A stretch of 64,000 bases of DNA from Phenylobacterium sp. (GCF_030679875.1 NZ_JAUXSP010000021.1:62001-126000), one strand, 5' to 3'. Counted from the stretch's first letter, positions 18,280 through 27,110 are shown. The notes: generated from the sequence alone by a model not told the origin. Program-made: numbers and translations.

Positions 18280-18717
18280 TCACCCCGCCATAACCGCTGC
18301 AAACCGCCCGTCGAAGTCTCGGGCGATGTCGGCCAGGGTCACCTCGCCGAACCGGGCGATGACCAGGGATTCGGCGGCGGCCAGGGTGTCGGCGACGGCG
18401 GCGTTGACGGCTTGTTCCACCAGGCAGCGGGGGGCGTCGTCGGCCAGGCCGATGGCGAACAGGCGCGGATCACCCAGCGCCCGGTAGATGTCCAGCAGCG
18501 TGATCTCAGCCAGGCTGCGGTTGAGCGCCCAGCCGCCGCCATGGCCCTTCTCCGAGCGCACAATCCCCTGGTCGCGCAGGCCCGCCATGGTGCGGCGGAC
18601 CACCACGGGGTTGGTGCTGAGCATCTGCGCCAGCAGGTCCGAAGTCATGGCGCCGTCGTGGCGGTCCATGTGGATCAGGGCGTGCAGCATGCGCGAGAGG
18701 CGGCTGTCGCTTCGCAT
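18280..18717 (-). CDS. Rrf2-family transcriptional regulator without an Fe-S cysteine cluster
   Basis: 145 residues. The winged helix spans about residues 1-75 (SRMLHALIHMDRH...TSDLLAQMLSTNPVVVRRTMAGLRDQGIV) and includes the Rrf2 wing KGHGGGWALNRSLAEITLLDIY. Only one Cys is present (PRCLVEQAV), so it cannot hold the three-Cys Fe-S cluster of IscR/NsrR; it fits the YwnA-like redox or electrophile sensors, possibly sensing with that one Cys. It is divergent from the flavoprotein gene at 18856, its likely target, with 138 bp between them. Confidence 0.9.
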   Translation of the reverse strand: MRSDSRLSRMLHALIHMDRHDGAMTSDLLAQMLSTNPVVVRRTMAGLRDQGIVRSEKGHGGGWALNRSLAEITLLDIYRALGDPRLFAIGLADDAPRCLVEQAVNAAVADTLAAAESLVIARFGEVTLADIARDFDGRFAAVMAG

Positions 18718-18855
18718 CGGCGGGTCTCCGGTCTAGCCCTCGAACATAGGCGATAATTCTTGAAACAACAGGAGTTGCGTGATCGGCGCCCGCACCCCAT
18801 CATGTAACTTCTGAAGCGGCGAGATTGACCGCGGACCAAGATCAGGAGTTTTTCC

Positions 18856-19749
18856 ATGCCCTATGACGTCATCATCCTCGGCGGCGGCTTCGCCGGCATG
18901 TCGGCGGCCCTGCAGCTCGCCCGGGCGCGCCGGCCGATCCTGGTGGTGGACGCAGGCCTGCCCCGCAACCGCTTCGCCGCGGCCTCCCACGGTTTCCTGG
19001 GCCAGGACGGGGCCGCGCCCGCGGCCATCATGCGCGAGGCCCTGCGCCAGCTCAGCGCCTATCCGAGCGTGGACTTTATCCATGGCCGCGCGACCTCAGC
19101 CACAGGGGAACTCGACCGGTTTGAGGTGGCGCTGGAGGGCGAGGAGGTCCATGCCGCCCGCCGGCTGGTCCTGGCCACCGGCGTCGCCGACACCCTGCCC
19201 GACATTCCAGGCCTGACCGAGCGGTGGGGTCAGAGCGTCATGCATTGCCCCTATTGCCACGGCTATGAGGTCCGCGACCGCCGCATCGGCGTGCTGGCCA
19301 ACCATCCCCTGTCCAGCCATCAGGCCCTGATGCTGCCCGACTGGGGGCCGACCACCTTCTTCACCCAAGGAATGATCCCCCTCGACGCCGAACTGGCCGC
19401 CAAGCTCGCCGCCCGGGGCGTGGGGGTGGAGACCACCCCCGTCGTCGAGGTTCTCGGCGATCATCCCGCCATCGCCGGCGTACGTCTGGCCGATGGTCGA
19501 ACCGTGGCCCTGGAGGCCATCTTCACCGCCCCGAAGACCGCGCCCGCCAGCCCCCTGGCCGAACAGCTGGGCTGCGCCTTCGACGACGGCATGACCGGGC
19601 CGCATGTGAAGCTGGAAGCCGGGCAACTGACCACCGTCCCTGGCGTCTACAGCGCCGGCGACGCCGCCAGCCCGATGCACCACGCCACCCTGGCCTCGGC
19701 CGCCGGGGTCATGGCCGGCATCGGCGCCCATCAGTCGCTGATCTTCTAG
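18856..19749 (+). CDS. Thioredoxin-reductase-like NAD(P)/FAD-dependent oxidoreductase
   Basis: 297 residues. FAD-binding GxGxxG appears as IILGGGFAGMSAA (5-17), and the redox-active pair as HCPYCHGYEVR (about 131-141). The C-terminal FAD motif is VYSAGDAASPMHHATLA. This is the short, TrxB-like class found next to Rrf2 regulators. The region where NADPH binds in TrxB is poorly conserved, so this may be a specialised disulfide reductase rather than TrxB itself. AGGAG precedes the ATG. Its promoter region is shared with the Rrf2 gene, pointing to redox-responsive control. Confidence 0.88.
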   Translation: MPYDVIILGGGFAGMSAALQLARARRPILVVDAGLPRNRFAAASHGFLGQDGAAPAAIMREALRQLSAYPSVDFIHGRATSATGELDRFEVALEGEEVHAARRLVLATGVADTLPDIPGLTERWGQSVMHCPYCHGYEVRDRRIGVLANHPLSSHQALMLPDWGPTTFFTQGMIPLDAELAAKLAARGVGVETTPVVEVLGDHPAIAGVRLADGRTVALEAIFTAPKTAPASPLAEQLGCAFDDGMTGPHVKLEAGQLTTVPGVYSAGDAASPMHHATLASAAGVMAGIGAHQSLIF

Positions 19750-19765
19750 GAGGTCCTGGCAGGCC

Positions 19766-21781
19766 TCAGGTCCCGATCACCCCGCCATCGATCTTGGTGA
19801 TCACTACCGTGGCCGAGCGAGGTACGGCGCCGGTGTAGTCGGGGAAGCCCGAGCCGTAATCCCCGGCCGCGAACTGGGCCGAGGTGGCGTGGGCGCCGGG
19901 GTGCTGGAAGTTGACGAACATGGTCCTGCCGTCCGGCGTGGTGACGACGCCGGTGCATTCCTGACCCCAGGGACCGGTCATGAACCGCCTGATCTCGCCA
20001 GTGGCCGGATCCGCCGCCAGCAGCATGTTCATCCCGAAGGGCTTGAGCGGGCCGTCATAGGCGGGGCCGATGTCGCCCATGTCGGACTGGATCCACAGGC
20101 GAGACTGGGCGTCGAACCACAGGCCATCTGGGCAGGCGAAGATGTTGTCCTCGTTCAGCGCCGCGCCGTTGGCCATGGTCGAGGTGCTGGCGTCGCCGGC
20201 GATCAAGAACAGGTCCCAGGCGAAGCTGGCCGCCGTGTGGTCGCCGCCACTGTAGCGCCAGCGTACGATCTGGCCGAAATTGTTCGCCGCCCGTGGATTG
20301 GCCGCGTCCACCTGGGCCGGGGTCCGGCGCACATTGTTGGTCAGGGTGAAATAGACCGCGCCGCTGTTGGGATCGACGGCGCCCCACTCCGGGCGGTCCA
20401 TCTTCGTGGCGCCGACATGATCGGCCGCCAGGCGGGTATTGACCAGGATGTCGGCCAGATCGGCAAAGCCGTTTTCAGGGGTCAGGCCGTTCTCGCCAGG
20501 GGCCAGGGCCAGCCACGCTCCGCCGCCGTCATCGTCAAACCGCGCCACATAGAGGGTGCCGTGATCGAGAATGGAGCCGTCGGTCTGGCCCGGCGCAAAG
20601 GCGTCCCGCGACACAAACCGGTAAATGTACTCGAACCGGGAGTCGTCGCCTGAATAGCAGACCACCGGCTGGCCCGGGACGGCCGGCGCAAACACCACGC
20701 CCTCATGGGCGAAGCGGCCCAGATGGGTGCGCTTGATCGGCGCGGCCTGCGGATTGAACGGATCGATCTCGACCATCCAGCCCATGGTGTTGGGCTCGTT
20801 GCGATAATCGTCCGTGGCCGAGGCCCCCTTGGCCGAGGCGTCAAAGCGGACGAATTCGTCGGCTTCCGACATCGCCAGATGCCAGCCGAAGCGGCCGCCC
20901 TTCGGATTGGTCGAAACGCCGTACCGCGCGTGCTCCCGCGGCAGGTCAGGCTTCTGGTCGATCTGGTCGGTGTTGCTGAAATATCCGGCCCAGTTCTCCT
21001 CGGCGGCCAGATAGGTGTTCCAGGGCGTGACCCCGTGGGAGCAGTTGTTCAGCGTGCCGCGGGCCCGAAGACCATCGGGGCTGAAGCGGGTTTGCACGTG
21101 GGAGGTCCCGCGCATCGGGCCACTGATCTCAACCGGCGTGCCGGCGGTGATCCGGCGGTTGCGCGGATCGGCGACCACAGCCCAGGCGCCATCAGCCTGG
21201 CGGGCGGCACGATAGACCGACACCCCATGGGCGGCGATCTCCATCCGCACCTCGTCATCGTCCCGCCGGCCCTCGGCGTCATAGGCGACGCTATAGGTCC
21301 CGACCGGCTTGCCCTTGTAAGCGGGCTTCTCGGCGTGGAGAAAACGCGGCTCCACATATTCATGGTTCACGACAATGAACCCGTCGCTCGAGGAGCCGTC
21401 GATCGGGAAGAAGTGCATCCCATCGTGGTGCTGGCCGATCTGGTGCTCCTGATCAGCCCCGGTATTGGCGCCCGGCGCTGAGGCGGGCATGTCGCCGGAA
21501 ATCGGCGTGCCGGTGACGCCCAGCACCTGGAAGCGGTAACCCTCAGGCACAACAACCTTGTCCTGATAGCTGACCGGGACGGCCTTGAACCCCAGAAGGC
21601 TTTGCCGGGTCTGCGCCGCGGCTGGGCGACCCGAGATCGATCCGCCGATCAGGCCCGTGACCATGGCCGCCAGACCGCCCATCAGGACGCCCCGGCGCCC
21701 GACGCGGGCCTCCATCACCTCATAGAAATTGCGGTTGGCTGAGGTATTGGACGGCGGCTCATCGCCATGCTCGTAGCCCAT
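19766..21781 (-). CDS. PhoX family phosphatase (DUF839), Tat-exported
   Basis: 671 residues. A twin-arginine motif (VGRRGVLMGG, about 27-36) precedes a hydrophobic stretch ending AAAQT, with the longer N-terminal lead usual for PhoX. Body motifs include YVEPRFLHAEKPAY, NNCSHGVTPWNTYLAAEENW, LGRFAHEGVVFAP and TKMDRPEWGAVDP, characteristic of PhoX-like calcium-dependent phosphatases that release phosphate from organic esters in the periplasm. The ATG at 21781 is the first standard start. The frame stays open 30 codons upstream with family-like residues (LERDYPDHTQ) but no ATG, GTG or TTG, so a rarer start codon is conceivable. No clear Pho box in the right orientation was seen. Confidence 0.9.
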   Translation of the reverse strand: MGYEHGDEPPSNTSANRNFYEVMEARVGRRGVLMGGLAAMVTGLIGGSISGRPAAAQTRQSLLGFKAVPVSYQDKVVVPEGYRFQVLGVTGTPISGDMPASAPGANTGADQEHQIGQHHDGMHFFPIDGSSSDGFIVVNHEYVEPRFLHAEKPAYKGKPVGTYSVAYDAEGRRDDDEVRMEIAAHGVSVYRAARQADGAWAVVADPRNRRITAGTPVEISGPMRGTSHVQTRFSPDGLRARGTLNNCSHGVTPWNTYLAAEENWAGYFSNTDQIDQKPDLPREHARYGVSTNPKGGRFGWHLAMSEADEFVRFDASAKGASATDDYRNEPNTMGWMVEIDPFNPQAAPIKRTHLGRFAHEGVVFAPAVPGQPVVCYSGDDSRFEYIYRFVSRDAFAPGQTDGSILDHGTLYVARFDDDGGGAWLALAPGENGLTPENGFADLADILVNTRLAADHVGATKMDRPEWGAVDPNSGAVYFTLTNNVRRTPAQVDAANPRAANNFGQIVRWRYSGGDHTAASFAWDLFLIAGDASTSTMANGAALNEDNIFACPDGLWFDAQSRLWIQSDMGDIGPAYDGPLKPFGMNMLLAADPATGEIRRFMTGPWGQECTGVVTTPDGRTMFVNFQHPGAHATSAQFAAGDYGSGFPDYTGAVPRSATVVITKIDGGVIGT

Positions 21782-22145
21782 CGCCTGGGTGTGGTCGGGG
21801 TAGTCCCGCTCAAGGTCGTTGATCGTCGGCCCCAGTGCTGGATCAGGTGAGGATAGTGTCCGGATGTGGCCCTACACCTTAGTCGCCCTCTGTCACAAGG
21901 GCATGACCAAGGGTGGCATTCTCCATTTCAGGGGCCTCCCCCGCTCACCGCCCTGCCGCTGCAAAGAGGCCAAATTGGCACCGGCGCAGGTCGTAGAAAG
22001 CGGCGACTCTCACTCCGGCTGAAGCTGGCGAAGGCATTGCCCAGCCATCGGCGGCCTGCCCGCGGGGTGGCGCTTGAGCCCTTGAGCGCCTAGCTGGATA
22101 AGGGGCGCTGGCGGGGGCGCCTGGGGCTTGGTTGGAGACGGGCGG
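21782..22145. other. Divergent gap between phoX-like and antiporter genes
   Basis: 364 bp. The first 90 bp keep the PhoX frame open on the minus strand. The remainder holds no gene, repeat or RNA I can recognise. CTGTCACAAGG at 21890 resembles half of a Pho box, but on the strand opposite to phoX. Confidence 0.4.
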
Positions 22146-24002
22146 ATGGCGACAGACGCGGCGGGGCTAAACCTTGGGCATGCGGTGGTGCTGCTGGGCG
22201 CCGCGGTCATCGCCGTGACGCTGTTTCGCAAGCTGCAGTTGGGGTCTGTGCTGGGTTATCTGGCGGCCGGCCTGATCATCGGCCCGTTCGGCCTGGCTTT
22301 GATCTCCGAGCCTGAGACCATCCTGCATGTGGCTGAGCTCGGCGTCGTGATGTTCCTGTTCATCATCGGCCTGGAGATGCGGCCGGCCAAGCTGTGGAAT
22401 CTGCGCCGGGAAATCTTCGGCCTGGGGGCAGTCCAGGTGGTGGTCTGCGCGGCCCTCCTGTCGGGAATCGGCGTCCTGGCCGGCCTTCCGTCGGCCGCCG
22501 CGCTGATCGGGGCCAGCGGCTTTGTGCTCTCCTCCACCGCCGTGATCATGAAGATGCTCGACGAGCGCGGCCAGACCGCGGCGCCGGCCGGCCAGCGGGC
22601 GGTGTCGATCCTGCTGCTGGAAGACCTGGCCGTTGTGCCGCTCCTGGCCATGGTCGCGGTGCTGGCCTCTCTGTCGGGACAGACCGACGAGGCGGCACGG
22701 CCGGTCTGGCTGTCCATCCTCATGGCCATCGGCGTGCTGGCGGCCCTGCTGGCGGCCGGCAAGTGGCTCCTCAACCCCTTCTTCCGCCTGCTGGCCAGGG
22801 CCGGAGCCCGGGAAATTCTGACGGCTGCGGCCCTGCTGGTGGTCCTGGGCTCGGCCCTCTTCCTCGATTGGGGCGGTCTGTCCATGGCCATGGGCGCCTT
22901 CATGGCTGGCGTGCTGCTGTCAGAATCGACCTTCCGTCACCAGCTGGAGGCCGATATCGAACCCTTCCGCGGCCTGCTGCTGGGGCTCTTCTTCATCAGC
23001 GTGGGCATGTCGCTCAACCTCGCCGTGGTGACGGAGTCCTGGGCGCTGATCGCCGGCGGTGTGGTCGTTTTCATGGCCGTGAAGGCGGCGGGCATCTATG
23101 GGGTCGCCCGGCTGTTCCGGGCCGGCCCCCGGGAGTCTCTGGAGCGGGCGGCCCTGTTCGCCCAGGGCGGGGAGTTCGCCTTCGTCCTCTATGCCGCAGC
23201 CCTGGCCGGCGGGGTGATCGATCCGCGCACCAGCGCGATTTTGACCGCCATCGTCATCCTGTCGATGGCCCTGACGCCCCTGGTGATCATCCTCCTCGAC
23301 CACCTCACCCCAACCCTCAGACTCTCGATGGACGGGGTCGAGGAAGCCAACGGCCTGCAGGGCCAGGTGCTGCTGATCGGCTTTGGCCGCTTCAGCCAGT
23401 TGGTCAGCCAGCCTCTGCTGGCCCGGGGTTTCGAGATCTCGCTGATCGAGAACGACGTGGAGATGATCCAGGCCGCCGGCAATTTCGGCTTCAAGGTCTA
23501 TTATGGCGACGGCGCCCGGCTTGACGTGCTGCGCGCCTCAGGCGCCGAGACCGCCGAGGCGATCATGGTCGGGATCGACAAGCCCGAGGTGGCCGACCAC
23601 ATCGTTCAACTGGTCAAGGCCGAGTTTCCCCACGCCAAGCTGTTCGTCCGCGCCTATGACCGCGGCCATTCCATGCGCCTGGTGCAGGCCGGCGTCGACT
23701 TCCAGATCCGCGAAACCTTCGAGTCGGCGATGGCGATGGGTGAGCGTCTGTTGCTCGATCTCGGGGTCGAGCCCGACGAGGCCGCCGAGACCCTGGCCGA
23801 GGTCCGCCGCCAGGACGAGGCGCGGTTCGAGCTGCAACTGGTCAGCGGGATCGAGGCCGGTCGCGGCCTGATGCGCGGCAATATGGTCACCCCGCAGCCA
23901 ACGCCCTTCTCCAAGCCCCGGCGTCCAGCCCAGGCGATCAATCCCGAGGCCGCCGAAGCGCTGTCGGATGCCGAGGACCGCGCTGTGGAACCGACAACCT
24001 AG
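22146..24002 (+). CDS. Monovalent cation:proton antiporter-2 (KefB/KefC-like) with TrkA-N domain
   Basis: 618 residues. The N-terminal 390 residues hold about 12-13 hydrophobic segments of the CPA2 Na+/H+ exchanger fold (GSVLGYLAAGLIIGPFG, FLFIIGLEM, LLEDLAVVPLL). A RCK/TrkA-N domain follows, with NAD-binding GQVLLIGFGRFSQ near 405-417 and DKPEVADHIVQL. Such proteins exchange K+ (or Na+) for H+ and are gated by nucleotides or glutathione adducts. ATG at 22146 follows GGAG; a TTG six codons earlier is less likely. The C-terminal tail after about 570 is disordered. Confidence 0.92.
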   Translation: MATDAAGLNLGHAVVLLGAAVIAVTLFRKLQLGSVLGYLAAGLIIGPFGLALISEPETILHVAELGVVMFLFIIGLEMRPAKLWNLRREIFGLGAVQVVVCAALLSGIGVLAGLPSAAALIGASGFVLSSTAVIMKMLDERGQTAAPAGQRAVSILLLEDLAVVPLLAMVAVLASLSGQTDEAARPVWLSILMAIGVLAALLAAGKWLLNPFFRLLARAGAREILTAAALLVVLGSALFLDWGGLSMAMGAFMAGVLLSESTFRHQLEADIEPFRGLLLGLFFISVGMSLNLAVVTESWALIAGGVVVFMAVKAAGIYGVARLFRAGPRESLERAALFAQGGEFAFVLYAAALAGGVIDPRTSAILTAIVILSMALTPLVIILLDHLTPTLRLSMDGVEEANGLQGQVLLIGFGRFSQLVSQPLLARGFEISLIENDVEMIQAAGNFGFKVYYGDGARLDVLRASGAETAEAIMVGIDKPEVADHIVQLVKAEFPHAKLFVRAYDRGHSMRLVQAGVDFQIRETFESAMAMGERLLLDLGVEPDEAAETLAEVRRQDEARFELQLVSGIEAGRGLMRGNMVTPQPTPFSKPRRPAQAINPEAAEALSDAEDRAVEPTT

Positions 24003-24008
24003 GCCCAC

Positions 24009-24033
24009 GCCACCGCCGCCGGTGGTGCGTTTG
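24009..24033 (+). terminator. Weak hairpin after the antiporter gene
   Basis: GCCACC and GGTGGTGC regions can fold into a short GC-rich stem, followed by GTTTGCT. A weak candidate terminator in the 87-bp gap before bolA. Confidence 0.3.
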
Positions 24034-24089
24034 CTATGGGGGCGTTAATCCTTTTCGCGCCATAAACTCTGTTGGAAGAGAGCGCGCCC

Positions 24090-24323
24090 ATGCCCATGAC
24101 CCAGACCGATCTGGAAGCCTCCCTGCGGGAGGCCTTTCCCGACGCCCAGATCACTATTGAGGATCTGGCCGGCGACGGCGACCACTACCGCGCGCGTATT
24201 GTCTCCCAGGCGTTCGCAGGTCTGCCGCGGATTCGTCAGCACCAGCTGGTCTATGCGGCGCTGAAGGGCAAGATGGGCGGCGAACTGCACGCCCTGGCGC
24301 TTGAGACCTCCATTCCAGGCTAG
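24090..24323 (+). CDS. BolA family protein
   Basis: 77 residues, the size of short BolA proteins. Seen: LEASLREAFPDAQITIEDLAGDGDHY, then VSQAFAGLPRIRQHQLVYAALKG with the conserved His near residue 51, and the end ELHALALET. BolA proteins bind [2Fe-2S] clusters together with CGFS glutaredoxins, and a CGFS glutaredoxin gene is two genes downstream. ATG at 24090 follows GGAAGAGAG; a second ATG two codons later is possible. The next gene starts 12 bp after the stop. Confidence 0.92.
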   Translation: MPMTQTDLEASLREAFPDAQITIEDLAGDGDHYRARIVSQAFAGLPRIRQHQLVYAALKGKMGGELHALALETSIPG

Positions 24324-24334
24324 GCGGGGAAGCA

Positions 24335-25222
24335 ATGCGCTACCGCCCCTTCGGCATTTCAGGCAAGGCGGTCTCGGCCTTGAGCCTTCTGCTGCGCGAC
24401 CATGGCAAGGTCCAGCCGGCCAGCGCCTGGCGGGTGCTGACCGTCAGCGCCATGGAGTGCGGCATCAACGCGTTTGAGGTTGAAGCGGGCGTGGAACCCC
24501 TCGCGGTGGGGTTTCGCCACGCGGTGGAGGATGTCGAGCGCCGCCTTCTGTTCGTGGCCTGGCGCATCTGTGGCGACGGCCGGACCCCCACCGACGCCCG
24601 GGCCATTGAGGACGCGGTGCGCAATGGTCTGACCCAGACCGGCGCTGGCTATTTCGACCTGCTGAGCCTGGACGAGGCCGCCTATGCGACCCTGAGCGCC
24701 GAGGGCGCCCGGATGCTGGAGGATGTGAAGAACGCAGGCCTGGCCCTGCAGATCGGCGTCAGCGGCGCCAGTCCCCTGGTGGACCAGGCCGTGGCGACGG
24801 GCGCCTTTGACGCCCTGTCCTCGCCGTTCAATCTGACCTCAGGCTGGAACATTCGCCGCCGCATTCGCGAGGCGGCGAATCTCAACATGTCCATCACCGG
24901 ATTCGACGCCTTCCCGCCCGAGCTTTGCCGCCCGCCGGCCCAGGCCCACGCTAAAGCCTCCCTGTTCCGGCGTAGTGGACCCTCGGCCGCCTCCGTCGGC
25001 GCCTATGGCTTTCTCCATGAGACCCGCAACTGGGAGGCCGACGAACTCTGCCTGGCCTATGCCCTGACCGAACCTGCCTTGGCCTGCATCCAGATCGAAG
25101 CTCATCGCCCCGAGGTGATCGAACGTCTGGCCGCCGTCCCCGACCGCGAACTGCCTACGGGGCTGGCCGCCCAGATCGAAATGGCGAGGATCGACACCCC
25201 TCCGGAAGCCCGACAGGCCTGA
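24335..25222 (+). CDS. Aldo/keto-reductase-like protein lacking the catalytic tetrad (pseudoenzyme)
   Basis: 295 residues on an AKR barrel pattern: it begins MRYRPFGISGKAVSALSL, as AKRs do, and continues with WRVLTVSAMECGINAFEVEAG and KNAGLALQIGVSGAS. At the places where AKRs carry Asp, Tyr, Lys and His, this protein shows Glu (FEV for FDT), Val or Leu, Trp-Arg (VAWRI) and Leu (LLSLDE). It should therefore not be a normal reductase. It is flanked tightly by bolA and grxD, so a regulatory or scaffold role in the BolA-glutaredoxin iron-sulfur system is a reasonable guess. GGGGAAG precedes the ATG. The frame is intact, so it is not a decaying gene. Confidence 0.7.
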   Translation: MRYRPFGISGKAVSALSLLLRDHGKVQPASAWRVLTVSAMECGINAFEVEAGVEPLAVGFRHAVEDVERRLLFVAWRICGDGRTPTDARAIEDAVRNGLTQTGAGYFDLLSLDEAAYATLSAEGARMLEDVKNAGLALQIGVSGASPLVDQAVATGAFDALSSPFNLTSGWNIRRRIREAANLNMSITGFDAFPPELCRPPAQAHAKASLFRRSGPSAASVGAYGFLHETRNWEADELCLAYALTEPALACIQIEAHRPEVIERLAAVPDRELPTGLAAQIEMARIDTPPEARQA

Positions 25223-25295
25223 GGCCGTCTTGACCCGGCGACTGCGCCTCCCTAGCTGTCTGATGAAACTGACTCCCACAGAAAAGGCCGTTCCC

Positions 25296-25637
25296 ATGAG
25301 CGAGGCCATGACCGATCCCGCCCACACCTTCATCGCCAAGACCCTGCAGGACCATCAGGTCGTGCTGTTCATGAAGGGCGTGCCCGAACAGCCCCGTTGC
25401 GGCTTCTCTGGCCTCGTGGTGCAGATCCTTGACCATCTGGGCGTGGATTTCGTGGGCGTCGATGTCCTGCAGGACGACTCCCTGCGCGACGGGATCAAGA
25501 CCTTCACCGACTGGCCGACCATCCCCCAGCTCTATGTGAAGGGCGAGTTTGTCGGTGGCTCTGACATCATCCGCGAGATGTTCCAGAACGGCGAGTTGAA
25601 GCCCTTCCTCAGCGAGCAGGGCGTCCTGGCCGCGTGA
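25296..25637 (+). CDS. grxD: Monothiol glutaredoxin, CGFS type (Grx4)
   Basis: 113 residues with the defining active site PRCGFSGLVVQIL (C35). The glutathione-binding TDWPTIPQLYVKGEFVGGSDI is at about 73-93. Family proteins carry [2Fe-2S] clusters with glutathione, and with BolA partners take part in Fe-S delivery and iron sensing in the cytoplasm. I chose the ATG at 25296 (MSEAMTDPAH); longer in-frame versions add an uncharacteristic N-terminus. It sits with bolA in one cluster and overlaps the next gene by 4 bp. Confidence 0.93.
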   Translation: MSEAMTDPAHTFIAKTLQDHQVVLFMKGVPEQPRCGFSGLVVQILDHLGVDFVGVDVLQDDSLRDGIKTFTDWPTIPQLYVKGEFVGGSDIIREMFQNGELKPFLSEQGVLAA

Positions 25638-26053
25638 GCCGAACCTTCGAGCCCCCGCCGGGGCGACGGGTTTTCTCACGCAGCTTCACCCCGACCTCCA
25701 CTGACATCGACGCCAATGGCCACGTGAACAACGTGGTCTATCTGGGCTGGGCCCAGGACCTCGCCATCGCCCACTGGGACTCAGCCGCCGCCTCGGCGGA
25801 GTCCGAGGCGCTGGCCTGGGTCGCCCTGCGCCATGAGGTCGACTATCGCCGCGCCTTGCTGCCGGGCGAGACGGCCTTGGGCCGGACCTGGGTGTCTGAC
25901 AGGGCAGAGGGTCCGCGCTTTGACCGATTCGTTCGCATAGACGGCCCCGACGGCGCCATGTGCGCCCAGGTGCGCACGGTCTGGTGCCTGATCGACAGGG
26001 CGAGCGGCCGCCCGCGCCGCGTGCCGGCCGAACTCGTGGCCCGTTTCGGCTAG
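25634..26053 (+). CDS. Acyl-CoA thioesterase, 4HBT/hotdog family
   Basis: 139 residues starting at GTG 25634 over the glutaredoxin stop (GTGA). The hotdog signature TDIDANGHVNNVVYLGWAQDLAIAHW (about 23-48) contains the catalytic Asp and the conserved HVNN of YbgC/FadM-like thioesterases. DYRRALLPGE is the second conserved block. It hydrolyses acyl-CoA or acyl-ACP; chain length is not predictable. The last gene of the bolA-grxD run. Confidence 0.9.
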   Translation: MSRTFEPPPGRRVFSRSFTPTSTDIDANGHVNNVVYLGWAQDLAIAHWDSAAASAESEALAWVALRHEVDYRRALLPGETALGRTWVSDRAEGPRFDRFVRIDGPDGAMCAQVRTVWCLIDRASGRPRRVPAELVARFG

Positions 26054-26105
26054 GGCTTCGACTTCGGCCGGGCTTGCGGCATGATAGGCCCGCGGGAGGC
26101 GGTTC

Positions 26106-26690
26106 ATGGACGGTTTCGGCAGTCTCTTCTCGGCCTTTGGCCTGGCCAGCGCGGCAGGCTTCAACGCCTATGTCCCCCTGCTCACCGTCGGCCTGGTGGC
26201 GCGCTACACCGACCTGCTGCGGCTGGCTGAGCCCTTCGATGTCCTGACCCAGCCCTGGATGTTGGGGATCATCGCCGCCCTGGCGGTGGTTGATTTCGTC
26301 GCCGACAAGATCCCGGCCGTCGACACCGCCTGGCATGGGGTCGGCGCCCTGATCAGTCCCTTGGCCGGTGCGGTCCTGTTCGCCAGCCAGCAGAATGTGC
26401 TCACTGATCTGCACCCCGCCCTCGCCGCTATCGCCGGACTGGTGGTGGCTGGAGGCTTTCACGGCAGCCGGGCGGCGGCGCGACCGATTTCCACCGCCAC
26501 CACCGGCGGCCTCGCCAATCCCGTCTTGTCGCTGGTGGAGGATGTCCTGTCGGGCCTCTTGAGCCTGCTGGCGGTCTTCCTGCCATTCATCGCCTTTGGT
26601 CTGGCCGGTCTCGTGGCCGCCCTCATCGCCCTCGCCTTGGTGCGCGCCAGTCGCGGCCTGAGAGGCCGCCGAGCGCGCCAGCCCAGTTAG
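26106..26690 (+). CDS. DUF4126 membrane protein
   Basis: 194 residues. Pattern: an N-terminal hydrophobic helix with FGLASAAGFNAYVPLL, then DFVADKIPAVDTAWHG, and a Gly-rich segment HGSRAAARPISTATTGGLANP, followed by two strong membrane helices. This is the DUF4126 layout; the function is unknown. The ATG follows GGGAGG. The stop TAG overlaps the stop of the converging lipoprotein gene by 4 bp. Confidence 0.8.
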   Translation: MDGFGSLFSAFGLASAAGFNAYVPLLTVGLVARYTDLLRLAEPFDVLTQPWMLGIIAALAVVDFVADKIPAVDTAWHGVGALISPLAGAVLFASQQNVLTDLHPALAAIAGLVVAGGFHGSRAAARPISTATTGGLANPVLSLVEDVLSGLLSLLAVFLPFIAFGLAGLVAALIALALVRASRGLRGRRARQPS

Positions 26691-27064
26691 AGCCCAGGCC
26701 AGGCGACCAGCGGATTGAGCAGGAACACCGGATCGCGGGGTTCAAGGCCAAGCTCCGCATAGCTGAAGGCCAGCTCCACATGTCCGGCCACTAGGGACTG
26801 GCATCCGTCCACCCGCCTGCGGCCGAAGGCCAGGGTCACCGCCTCCCCCTGGCGCTCCACATAGAAGGCGAAGTCGGCCTTGGTGGTGCAGCCGTTGGAG
26901 GCCACCTTGATGGTCAGCTCCCGCCGGCCGGCGTCTGCGGCGTAGAGCGGCTCCAACTCCGCTAGGGGGTGGCCAGAAGGCGCCAGGATCGGCGGCGGCG
27001 GGACCGTGGCGCAGCCGGCCAGCAGGGCGGCGACCGAGGCCATCATCAGAAAGCGGCGTGTCAT
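26687..27064 (-). CDS. Small lipoprotein of unknown function
   Basis: 125 residues. MTRRFLMMASVAALLAGCATV is a lipoprotein signal with lipobox LAGC (Cys 18). The mature part has two more Cys (NGCTTKADFAFYVE and DGCQSLVAGH) that could form a disulfide, and it ends DPVFLLNPLVAW. Probably periplasmic-facing and membrane-anchored. The ATG at 27064 begins the signal sequence. It lies 46 bp downstream of the CYTH gene on the same strand, so they may share a transcript. Confidence 0.75.
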   Translation of the reverse strand: MTRRFLMMASVAALLAGCATVPPPPILAPSGHPLAELEPLYAADAGRRELTIKVASNGCTTKADFAFYVERQGEAVTLAFGRRRVDGCQSLVAGHVELAFSYAELGLEPRDPVFLLNPLVAWPGL

Positions 27065-27110
27065 GCCCGTACTCGGCCACATCTGGGCCCGCGGGAAAAG
27101 GCCGCCCGGG

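Noticed and set aside
21890..21912. CTGTCACAAGG and CATGACCAAGG as a Pho box for the PhoX gene
   Set aside because: The half-sites are 12 bp apart rather than 11, the second match is poor, and the orientation is opposite to the phosphatase gene.
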